From assembly GCA_002296975.1 (NCBI GenBank), contig DBIS01000300.1:1-5891 (forward strand): a DNA stretch of 5,891 nt. The letters run 5' to 3'. The notes beneath the pieces are model-generated. The model was not told the DNA's origin. It was given only the letters and a program-made list of their open reading frames with translations, and made no database searches. Below are positions 1 to 5,891 of this stretch, one piece after another. The stretch is from Deltaproteobacteria bacterium UBA796. Its GTDB lineage: Bacteria; Myxococcota_A; UBA796. The translations under genes were made by a program, and so were the position numbers. Numbering within the stretch: position 1 is the stretch's first letter; each line of letters begins with the position of its first letter.

Positions 1-980
1 TTTCCATTAAAGGCTCGACCGCGAATCGACTCAAAAAGCGGGGCATTCTCCCAAACATCCCGAAAAGACTGTGTGCGTAAATCACCAGCAACTTCAGGTA
101 GATATGGGCACGGCGTCAGCTTTCCGTCTGGGGTTATCCGACAATATTGAACCCCGCATGGGCAACGGGTTGAGTAGTTTGTCAACGGTGAATCTGGCGC
201 CAACTCGTGGACAACGCGCATTAATGCAGGCTGACATTTGGAGCGTACCAACATGCGTCCACGCATCTCGGTTTCAAGGGAGACCAGCTCCTTCAGGATG
301 GACTCATTCTCTTCTGGGCTCAGCTCGGCCAACTCACGCCCTCGCCCGGTCACAACCAAAAAATACAGATTGAAAGACACGGCACCTTGCTCTGCCGACC
401 ACCGAACAAGATCGCCCAACTCATGGCGATTGTCCGCGGTCACAGACGTTTGCACAATAAAGTCCAACTGAGCGTCACGAAGCCGCCCAATGGCCGCTTG
501 GGTCATTTGCAGCGCGCTTTGACCATGCCGAAAAGTGTTGTGCCGCTCTGCGTGGAGAGAATCCACACTCACCGCCACCCCCGTCACCCCGGCATCTTTG
601 AGGGACCGAATCCGCCCTTCCGTCAAGCCTGTGCCATTGGTACCAACAACAACTGTCGCCCCTCGGCTGGACGCGTAGTCTGCGATATCCTCGAGGTCCT
701 TTCTCAATAGCGGCTCGCCACCCGTCAACACAAACATCGGCGCTGGGTTGATCTCGAGAATTTCATCTGTGATGCGTTTAATCTCGACCAAAGTCAGCTC
801 ACCATCTGTCGGCTGCCATGGCCCTGCAGCGATATAACAATGGTCACAGGCGAGATTGCACCGTTTTGTCAGGTTCCACGCGACCACATGGGGAATTGCG
901 GCTGTACGAGTAGAACTCGCCGAAAGTGAAGCTTTCCGCTCGGTCCAAGCGGCTTCATCGATGGTTAGGGAGCGTGTCAT
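1..980 (-). CDS. Radical SAM/SPASM-type enzyme, AhbC/NirJ-like (C-terminus cut by window edge)
   Basis: The minus strand is open without a stop from ATG at 980 to the left edge, giving 326 residues of an incomplete protein. The radical SAM core has CNLACDHCY with the 4Fe-4S ligands C41, C45 and C48, and the SAM-binding TGGEPLL at about 86-92. NLYFLVVTGRG lies near 204-214. The C-terminal part has C249, C273, C275, C280 (in QYCRITPDG) and C291 (in PCPYLP), the pattern that begins the auxiliary-cluster region of the AhbC/NirJ and SPASM families. The remaining cysteines should lie beyond the window. AhbC and NirJ act on sirohaem-derived tetrapyrroles in alternative haem b or haem d1 synthesis, but related SPASM enzymes modify peptides, so the substrate is uncertain. 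No other in-frame ATG occurs before residue 82, and a purine-rich AAGGGGGG lies just upstream, which supports this start. It is divergent from the HDOD gene. The radical SAM call is firm; the subfamily is moderate. Confidence 0.93.
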   Translation of the reverse strand, partial: MTRSLTIDEAAWTERKASLSASSTRTAAIPHVVAWNLTKRCNLACDHCYIAAGPWQPTDGELTLVEIKRITDEILEINPAPMFVLTGGEPLLRKDLEDIADYASSRGATVVVGTNGTGLTEGRIRSLKDAGVTGVAVSVDSLHAERHNTFRHGQSALQMTQAAIGRLRDAQLDFIVQTSVTADNRHELGDLVRWSAEQGAVSFNLYFLVVTGRGRELAELSPEENESILKELVSLETEMRGRMLVRSKCQPALMRVVHELAPDSPLTNYSTRCPCGVQYCRITPDGKLTPCPYLPEVAGDLRTQSFRDVWENAPLFESIRGRAFNG

Positions 981-1034
981 AGCCCCCCTTCTATCCTACA
1001 GGAAGCACTTTGGGCTAAGCTACCCTCTCAAACC
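981..1034. other. Divergent intergenic region between radical SAM and HDOD genes
   Basis: These 54 bases separate two divergent starts and must hold, or sit between, both promoters. On the minus strand TAGGAT (994-999) could be a -10, and on the plus strand TACCCT (1021-1026) could be one, placed so that transcription would begin at or very near the HDOD ATG. Neither has a convincing -35. An imperfectly placed inverted pair TAGCCC (980-985) and GGGCTA (1012-1017) may be chance. Confidence 0.3.
983..991 (-). promoter_or_regulatory. Probable ribosome binding site for the radical SAM gene
   Basis: Read on the minus strand, this is GAAGGGGGG, two bases (CT) before the ATG at 980. The purine run resembles a Shine-Dalgarno sequence, although the spacing is shorter than usual. 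It supports the chosen start. Confidence 0.45.
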
Positions 1035-2030
1035 ATGAATCCAACTCAATACTCCCATCCGCTCACCCCTCCACTTAGCCCAGGCCGAAGCCCTTGGGCC
1101 AACAATGGCACAGCCCCTACCGGAAACGCTTCCGAGGTCATGAAACACTGCATCAACAAGCTTTCGGCCCTCGAATGCAGTGCGAGCCACAAAGGAAACC
1201 GGCTATTTTTACATCGGCTCATCAAGGATCTGCACGCCACAGACCTTAAGCTTCCTGGCTTTCCGAGCGTTGCAAAAGCGGTCGACCTGATGATGAAAAA
1301 GGACCGCGCGGATGCCTTTAAGTTCTCAAAACTACTAGAAGAAGACCCGGCATTGGAGCATGCGGTTTGCTATCAGGCGAACTCTGTCCTTTACAGCAGG
1401 CCCACCAGCAGTATTCGCGGAGCGATCGCACGAATCAGCCAGGACAATATGTGGCGGCTGATCACACGGGTGAGCATCGAGGCCTCCGTGTGGCATGTGC
1501 CCCATATGGAAAGCTGGGTCGATGCCCAGCGCAGTCATGCGGTGGTGGTCGCCGAGGTGGCCGCCCACCTGATCGGGGAGCGACGCTGCACCGCTTATTT
1601 GAGTGGACTGCTTCACGGGATCGGCCGACTCAGCATCTACCGTGCCGCCGTGCGACATCGTCGAAACCCGGCGCCCGAATCGGATTTTGTAATCCAAATG
1701 TGCAACCAGCTTTACTCAGCCATCGGGATGCTGATCGCGAAGGCATGGGGGCTCGAGGACACCGTGATCATCGCCATCGGTTTTCATAATGGCCCGAGTT
1801 CTGCACCTCAAATAGGTAAGAAGGATGCATGGGTAGTGCACCTGGCCAATATTATTGCCCACACCGTGGCCGCAGAGGCTGAGGGTCTGGACACCGACGG
1901 GCGTGAGATCATCGCCCAAATGAAAGGGGTTCGCTTCGACCGAGAAGAGGCCTTCGATATCGCCCACGACGCCCTCAGCGAATGTGACGCTTACCAGGCC
2001 GCCCAGGTCGCTCAAGCAGAAAGCGCATGA
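1035..2030 (+). CDS. HDOD-domain protein with degenerate HD motif
   Basis: This 331-residue protein carries an HDOD domain at about residues 60-275. Supporting features are the LPGFPSVAKAVDLM entry helix (73-86), a SHAVVVAEVAAHLI helix (167-180), GLLHGIGRLS (191-200), an AIGMLIAKAWGL segment (229-240) and IGFHNGP (248-254). HDOD proteins are HD-superfamily relatives that usually lack phosphohydrolase activity and act in bacterial signalling, often in c-di-GMP, motility or stress circuits. Here the usual HD dipeptide is H194-G195 and the later HH is H251-N252, so metal-dependent catalysis is unlikely. There is no receiver, GGDEF or EAL domain and no membrane segment. Residues 1-35 are rich in Pro, Ser and Asn and may be disordered. 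The start is uncertain: ATG 1035 has no clear ribosome site, and an in-frame ATG at 1140 (M36) is preceded by GAGG at very short spacing. The C-terminal 40 residues are acidic and Ala-rich. The exact role is unknown. Confidence 0.88.
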   Translation: MNPTQYSHPLTPPLSPGRSPWANNGTAPTGNASEVMKHCINKLSALECSASHKGNRLFLHRLIKDLHATDLKLPGFPSVAKAVDLMMKKDRADAFKFSKLLEEDPALEHAVCYQANSVLYSRPTSSIRGAIARISQDNMWRLITRVSIEASVWHVPHMESWVDAQRSHAVVVAEVAAHLIGERRCTAYLSGLLHGIGRLSIYRAAVRHRRNPAPESDFVIQMCNQLYSAIGMLIAKAWGLEDTVIIAIGFHNGPSSAPQIGKKDAWVVHLANIIAHTVAAEAEGLDTDGREIIAQMKGVRFDREEAFDIAHDALSECDAYQAAQVAQAESA

Positions 2031-2032
2031 TG

Positions 2033-2076
2033 TTGACACCCTGCGATTGCGACTAAAGCGGCGACCGTAGTAGACT
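2033..2076 (+). promoter_or_regulatory. Possible sigma-70-type promoter upstream of the PilZ gene
   Basis: The 65-base gap between the HDOD stop and the PilZ start contains TTGCGA (2047-2052), then 18 bases, then TAGACT (2071-2076), each matching 4 of 6 consensus bases. A perfect TTGACA at 2033-2038 has no good -10 at normal spacing (TAAAGC follows after 15 bases). Either could start transcription of the PilZ-FGE-MutS2 run, but the match is weak and read-through from the HDOD gene is equally possible. Confidence 0.25.
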
Positions 2077-2086
2077 GGGCTCCAAC

Positions 2087-2091
2087 GGGGG
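2087..2091 (+). promoter_or_regulatory. Ribosome binding site supporting the GTG start of the PilZ gene
   Basis: GGGGG lies four bases before GTG 2096. The frame is closed by TAA at 2054-2056, and no other common start codon occurs between that stop and 2096. The RxxxR motif begins at residue 6, so a later start would destroy the domain. GTG is therefore the best start. Confidence 0.5.
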
Positions 2092-2095
2092 CAGC

Positions 2096-2866
2096 GTGGG
2101 CAACGAGCGTCGACAGCATTATCGCGTATCCAGCACGACCGATCGCGATGTATCCGTGCGCATTCGATTGCCGAACGGCAGTGAGCAGACCGTGGGCCTT
2201 ATCGATGTGAGCGCCGGTGGCGTGGCACTCGCACTTGGCGTGACCGAGGCACTTAATGTGCGCCTAAATACGCCGGTCACCATCATCTTCGACTCAAATC
2301 GGCTCACCCATGATCTCGAAATCACCAGCCATCTGCGCCACATCAAAAATTCCGATGACAATAAAAATGTGATCTACGGCGTGTCCTTCGACACATGGGA
2401 CAAACACCGGCTCAGCCTCACCCCCAAACTCAAAAGCTTATTCAATGAGCGTGAAGCCGTAAGGGTCGGCCCTCGCGACAATGAAGAGCTTGAAGTTCAC
2501 CTTGTATTTGAGGGCCAAAGCAAAACCATGGTCGGGCTACTCCGGGATATCTCGGTTTTTGGACTCGGAGTGTGGGTCAACGCCGAGGATACCCAGAGGC
2601 TTCAAAACACCACCAACCTTATCGTTGAAATTACCTTGGCTTCCCCTAAAGATGGCCCGAAAATGGACTTGGCAGTTGAGATTAGACACATCGCCGCAGT
2701 CGGAGAGCGGGAACGGGTGGGGCTGCGCTTTATCGAGACAGACAGAATCAAACAGAAGTCACGCCAAAAAACCATCACCACCTATGTGATGACCCGCCAA
2801 ATCGAAGATGCGCGAATCGACGCCGAGCGCCGGCGCCTGATGGAGGCTCACTACCCCATGGGTTAA
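2096..2866 (+). CDS. Tandem PilZ-domain protein, probable c-di-GMP receptor
   Basis: This 256-residue protein contains two PilZ domains. The first (about 3-110) has RQHYR (R6 and R10, the RxxxR motif) and DVSAGG (37-42, the DxSxxG motif). The second (about 116-218) has REAVR (R119 and R123) and DISVFG (151-156). In the PilZ family these two motifs form the c-di-GMP site, so both domains look binding-competent. A basic, probably helical tail (about 218-252) with YVMTRQIEDARIDAERRR resembles the C-terminal helix seen in many PilZ proteins. There is no signal peptide, membrane span or output enzyme domain, which suggests a cytoplasmic protein acting through protein contacts. GTG is the start. 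The gene follows the HDOD gene by 65 bases. Its stop is nine bases before, and in the same frame as, the next gene. The family call is firm; the partner and pathway are unknown. Confidence 0.94.
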   Translation: MGNERRQHYRVSSTTDRDVSVRIRLPNGSEQTVGLIDVSAGGVALALGVTEALNVRLNTPVTIIFDSNRLTHDLEITSHLRHIKNSDDNKNVIYGVSFDTWDKHRLSLTPKLKSLFNEREAVRVGPRDNEELEVHLVFEGQSKTMVGLLRDISVFGLGVWVNAEDTQRLQNTTNLIVEITLASPKDGPKMDLAVEIRHIAAVGERERVGLRFIETDRIKQKSRQKTITTYVMTRQIEDARIDAERRRLMEAHYPMG

Positions 2867-2875
2867 TCGCGCTTT

Positions 2876-3556
2876 ATGGCCACAATGTACACACAAGTCA
2901 ATCGCGCGATCCTCTGGCTTTTACGAGGCGACACCTTCGAAATGGGAGGGGAAGTCGGCGACACAATGCCCGTGCACGCCGTCGACATCGGTTCGTTTTA
3001 CATTTCGCGCGGACCGATATCAAATATCCAATTTGAGGCATTTGAGGCCAATTTTTTGAGACACCATCGCAGCGCTGGCGATGACGATCCAGCGGTTGGC
3101 TTGAGCTTTCACCAGGCCACCGCATATGCAAACTGGTACGCCAAGTTGTCCCACAAGGCATTTCGCTTGCCCACCGAAGCCGAGTGGGAATTCGCGGCCC
3201 GGGCGATGGGTGTTGCACGCTACCCATGGGGAGAAGACCCTACCGCGGGTGGGCCCTTTGCCTGGACATCCGAAAATAGCGGCGAACACTGCCACCCGGT
3301 CGACACTCCCAAGCCCAGCAAGGCCGGCCTATTCGGCATGTTGGGCAATGTCTCGGAATGGACCGCGTCGGCTTATCGCCCCTACCCAACCACCGCAGAG
3401 GATGGCCGTGACGACCCAAGCGGTACTGAGGAACGGGTGGTTCGCGGAGGCTCGATTGACGACTCTGTGCACCAACTCAGCTGTGCAGCCCGCGGGCACC
3501 GTCCACCTGGCACCACCGGCGAACTGATTGGCTTTCGGATTGTTCGGGCCCTATGA
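2876..3556 (+). CDS. FGE-sulfatase (SUMF1-like) domain protein, probably non-catalytic
   Basis: This 226-residue protein is almost entirely one FGE-sulfatase domain. In order it shows FEMGG (21-25), PVHAVDIGSFYIS (32-44), ISNIQFEAF (48-56), QATAYANWYAK (80-90), RLPTEAEWEFAAR (97-109), YPWGE (116-120), GLFGMLGNVSEW (151-162), VVRGGSIDD (188-196) and IGFRIVRAL (218-226). Formylglycine-generating enzymes oxidise a sulfatase cysteine using a C-terminal cysteine pair. Here only C203 lies in that region (LSCAARGHRPP), and C139 is far away, so true FGE activity is unlikely. The fold also serves as a binding or accessory domain, for example in bacterial kinase and EgtB-type proteins. There is no signal peptide. 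No ribosome site precedes ATG 2876 or the alternative ATG 2885. Translation probably relies on coupling to the PilZ gene, whose in-frame TAA ends nine bases upstream. The last bases overlap the MutS2 start. The function is unknown. Confidence 0.88.
   Translation: MATMYTQVNRAILWLLRGDTFEMGGEVGDTMPVHAVDIGSFYISRGPISNIQFEAFEANFLRHHRSAGDDDPAVGLSFHQATAYANWYAKLSHKAFRLPTEAEWEFAARAMGVARYPWGEDPTAGGPFAWTSENSGEHCHPVDTPKPSKAGLFGMLGNVSEWTASAYRPYPTTAEDGRDDPSGTEERVVRGGSIDDSVHQLSCAARGHRPPGTTGELIGFRIVRAL
3553..3556 (+). promoter_or_regulatory. ATGA stop/start overlap coupling the FGE-like gene to mutS2
   Basis: The TGA of the FGE-like gene (3554-3556) overlaps the ATG of mutS2 (3553-3555). No strong Shine-Dalgarno sequence precedes this ATG. 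Re-initiation by the terminating ribosome is the likely mode of translation, which places both genes on one transcript. Confidence 0.7.
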
Positions 3557-5891
3557 GCATCGCCTCTGCCAACCTGGCGCACACCCTAGAGGCACTCGAT
3601 TGGCCCGTCATCCGAGAGGCTTTCGCCAGCCGATGTCAAAGCCGGCGTGGGGCCGAAACGGCGATGACAGATACCTTCGCGAAGGCTCCAGCCATCGCCC
3701 TGAGGTGGCTCGCTGAGGTCGATGAATTGTGGTCGCTCAATGATATGGGAGACCAGCCGCCCATATCGGCCATCCACGATATCGAAGCACTCGCGCACCG
3801 CGCGTCAAAGGGTGAAGCCCTCGAAGCCGAGGACCTGATCGACATCGCTGCAGCTTTGGCCGCGATGGATCAACTCGCCCGATGGATCCGGGGGAGGCCA
3901 GAAGCGATTCCCCTGTTGGTGGCACTCGCCGAGCCGATTGATATTGATATCTTTTTGCTCAGAAACCTCGAGGATAGTTTTGACCGCCAGGGTGAACTGG
4001 CCGACAGTCATTATCCCGAGCTCAAACGCATCCGAATGCGCATGGTCCAACTCAGAGCCACGGTCCGTGAACGCCTCAACGCGCTGTTGAGCGACCCGGC
4101 CATGAATGATGCCTTCCACGACAAATACATCACCGACCGCGGCGGCCGCCTGGTCATCCCGGTCCGAGTTGAGGCCAGAAAAAGACTGGGTATCGTACAC
4201 GACACATCCCAGTCCGGTGAAACGGCTTTCGTTGAACCAACGATCGTTATCGAGCAGCAAAATGAACTCAAACAGCTCGAAGCCGAACTCCGGCGAACAG
4301 TGGCCCGAATTTTGGCAGAACTCTCGGCGATGGTGGGCGACTCACATCAAGCCATCACCGCCAGCCTTAGCGCCACCACCGATCTGGACCTGGCCAACGC
4401 CCGCGCTCAACTGGGTATAAGCCTCGACGCCGCCATCCCAACGATTGGTGCCGCGGCTGAGCTTCATCTCATCGATGCCCGCCACCCTGTCTTGGCCCTT
4501 CGCGGTCTCGATGTGGTCCCAAACACCATCATCATCAATGACGCCAACAGCGGGCTGGTGTTGACCGGCCCAAACGCTGGCGGAAAAACCATCACCCTCA
4601 AGACCGTCGGCTTATTGGCCTGCATGGTGCGGTCAGGACTGCCCATCCCCGCTAAGCCAGGCTCCCGAGTGGACTGGTTCTCTCCCGTCATCGCTGTGGT
4701 CGGCGACCTCCAAGATGTGTCCGAGGACCTCTCGACCTTCTCATCCCATCTCGTTGGACTCAAATCCGCCATCGACACCGCTGCCCCCGGTGCATTAATT
4801 CTGCTGGACGAGATCGGCATCGGTACAGACCCAGCCCAAGGTGCGGCGCTTGCAGCAGCAGTCATCGAACACATCGTCTCGGCGGGCGCACGTACCGTCG
4901 TCACCACCCACTACACCGCGATCAAAGAGTTGGCGGCCGCACACCCTCAGATGGCCTTAATGGGAGCTGTTTTCGCAGACGGAAGCCCCACTTTTCGTAT
5001 GGAATCCGGTCGCGTTGGGCGTTCTCACGCATTGGCCATCGCACGATATATGGGCCTACCCAACTCGGTTATCGAGCGCGCCCGAAACCTTCTAGATACC
5101 GAAGCGCGCAGAATGGATGAGCTGCTGACCAAGGTTGAGAATGAACGGGAGCATTTACGCACCGCCCGCGCCTCACTCGAAGAACAACGGCGTAAGGCCA
5201 GCTTTGAACTTGCGCGGTTGACCGACCGGGAGGCCCATTTGAATGCCCGGCGAGACCGAGATGACGCCCGTGACCGAGCGGGTTTCCGAGCGCGTCTCTT
5301 GACGGTCGAGCAGAATATCAAGGCCGAGATGAAGTCCCTCCAAGGGGCGCCGAATATGAGAACAGCCGCTCAGTTGCTCGACACAGTCAAAGACCACCGG
5401 ACGGCCGCGGCACCTCAAACACCCCAGTCCCCAAAACCCGATGACCGCTTTCTTCAGCCTGGTGACCGGGTAAAACTGCTGAACCTGGGCGTACACGGTG
5501 TTGTGGTACAGGTCAAAGCAGACCAGATCGAGCTGGACGTACGCGGAAAACGTCTGCGGGTGCCACGCTCGACGCTCAAACATGCACCGGGTAATCCACG
5601 CCCCACCGCGCCAAAAATCTTGTCCGGCACAGCATCTCGTGGCCCCGATGGCGTGCGGACCGCTGCAAACACCCTCGACCTGCGCGGCATGCGGGTAGAA
5701 GAGGCCATCGTTGCGGTGGAGGATTTTTTAGACGGCCTCACCCTGACCGAGCATGGTTGCGGCTACTTGTTGCACGGCCACGGAACCGGTGCGCTCAAGT
5801 CTGCCCTCCGCCAGTGGCTTCCTGGAAATCGCTACGGAAAAAAATGGCGCACTGGTGGCCCCGACGAGGGTGGCGACGCCTTCACCGTCGT
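3553..5891 (+). CDS. mutS2: MutS2 ATPase with Smr domain (last few residues beyond window)
   Basis: The frame is open from ATG 3553 to the right edge, giving 779 residues, close to the usual MutS2 length of roughly 780-790, so only a few residues should be missing. An N-terminal MutS-like core contains GRLVIPVRVEARKRLGIVHD and SGETAFVEP. The ABC-type ATPase has Walker A GPNAGGKT (339-346), signature region STFSSHL (394-400), Walker B LLDEIGIGTDP (417-427) and the TTHY switch. A charged coiled coil follows (about 510-605), then a basic KOW-like segment (GDRVKLLNLGVHGVV). The C-terminal Smr domain has LDLRG (708-712) and HGHGTGAL (741-748). MutS2 lacks the MutS mismatch-recognition domain. Known roles in the family are suppression of recombination and, in Bacillus, rescue of collided ribosomes. 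The start overlaps the previous stop as ATGA, implying coupling. The usual DPxEG after Walker B reads DPAQG here. The identification is firm. Confidence 0.97.
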   Translation, partial: MSIASANLAHTLEALDWPVIREAFASRCQSRRGAETAMTDTFAKAPAIALRWLAEVDELWSLNDMGDQPPISAIHDIEALAHRASKGEALEAEDLIDIAAALAAMDQLARWIRGRPEAIPLLVALAEPIDIDIFLLRNLEDSFDRQGELADSHYPELKRIRMRMVQLRATVRERLNALLSDPAMNDAFHDKYITDRGGRLVIPVRVEARKRLGIVHDTSQSGETAFVEPTIVIEQQNELKQLEAELRRTVARILAELSAMVGDSHQAITASLSATTDLDLANARAQLGISLDAAIPTIGAAAELHLIDARHPVLALRGLDVVPNTIIINDANSGLVLTGPNAGGKTITLKTVGLLACMVRSGLPIPAKPGSRVDWFSPVIAVVGDLQDVSEDLSTFSSHLVGLKSAIDTAAPGALILLDEIGIGTDPAQGAALAAAVIEHIVSAGARTVVTTHYTAIKELAAAHPQMALMGAVFADGSPTFRMESGRVGRSHALAIARYMGLPNSVIERARNLLDTEARRMDELLTKVENEREHLRTARASLEEQRRKASFELARLTDREAHLNARRDRDDARDRAGFRARLLTVEQNIKAEMKSLQGAPNMRTAAQLLDTVKDHRTAAAPQTPQSPKPDDRFLQPGDRVKLLNLGVHGVVVQVKADQIELDVRGKRLRVPRSTLKHAPGNPRPTAPKILSGTASRGPDGVRTAANTLDLRGMRVEEAIVAVEDFLDGLTLTEHGCGYLLHGHGTGALKSALRQWLPGNRYGKKWRTGGPDEGGDAFTV

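Noticed and set aside
71..710. Overlapping plus-strand open frames at 71-373, 238-471 and 387-710
   Set aside because: They lie opposite the radical SAM gene, whose minus-strand frame is continuous and full of family motifs. The plus-strand translations look like random Arg/Pro/Ser-rich sequence.
980..1017. Inverted pair TAGCCC / GGGCTA around the divergent intergenic region as an operator or hairpin
   Set aside because: The arms are only six bases with a 26-base spacer, and one arm overlaps the radical SAM start codon. This is easily expected by chance.
1335..2039. Antisense open frames 1335-1697 and 1716-2039 over the HDOD gene
   Set aside because: There is no ribosome site or domain, and the sense frame carries the HDOD motifs throughout.
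2031..2095. Terminator between the HDOD and PilZ genes
   Set aside because: I found no stable inverted repeat followed by a T-run; only a short direct repeat GCGAC is present. Read-through from the HDOD gene cannot be excluded.
2876..3556. True formylglycine-generating enzyme
   Set aside because: The C-terminal catalytic cysteine pair is missing, and the local LSCAARGHRPP sequence matches the non-catalytic branch of the fold better.
3805..4907. Long antisense open frames (minus strand 3805-4260 and 4464-4907) opposite mutS2
   Set aside because: Their translations have no recognisable domain, and the plus strand encodes well conserved MutS2 motifs across the whole stretch. They are by-products of GC-rich codon usage.
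3553..5891. MutS1-type mismatch repair protein
   Set aside because: There is no N-terminal mismatch-binding domain with its Phe-x-Glu motif, and a C-terminal Smr domain is present, which defines MutS2.

Overview
The window is a compact, moderately GC-rich bacterial segment with almost no non-coding DNA. It holds five protein genes: one leftward gene cut by the left edge, then four rightward genes, the last cut by the right edge just before its stop. No RNA genes, mobile elements, CRISPR arrays or clear terminators were seen. The gene set (radical SAM/SPASM enzyme of AhbC/NirJ type, HDOD protein, tandem PilZ protein, small FGE-sulfatase-domain protein, MutS2) would suit a deltaproteobacterial-type lineage such as Myxococcota or Bradymonadales. 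That placement is an inference from domain content and has low confidence.

Left part (1-980, minus strand): a radical SAM protein with an intact CxxxCxxC cluster motif and the start of a SPASM-type C-terminal cysteine region. It resembles the AhbC/NirJ group of haem-biosynthesis radical SAM enzymes. A 54-base divergent intergenic gap follows.

Middle (1035-2030, plus strand): an HDOD-domain protein whose HD dipeptide has become HG, as expected of a non-catalytic signalling domain. After 65 bases, which include a weak promoter-like sequence, comes a tight run of three genes. These are a protein with two PilZ domains, both keeping the c-di-GMP-binding motifs, a 226-residue FGE-sulfatase (SUMF1-like) domain protein lacking the FGE catalytic cysteine pair, and MutS2. 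The PilZ and FGE-like reading frames share one frame and are separated by a single TAA plus three codons. The FGE-like stop and the MutS2 start overlap as ATGA.

Right part (3553-5891, plus strand): MutS2 with its core, ABC-type ATPase, coiled coil, a KOW-like basic segment and the C-terminal Smr domain. It is essentially full length.

The PilZ, FGE-like and MutS2 genes are probably co-transcribed and translationally coupled. HDOD and PilZ proteins are both typical of bacterial signalling, so the cluster could be a c-di-GMP-responsive module beside a housekeeping gene. No direct functional link to MutS2 can be shown from sequence. The least expected features are the one-stop PilZ/FGE junction and this gene combination. 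No wholly new system is demonstrated.
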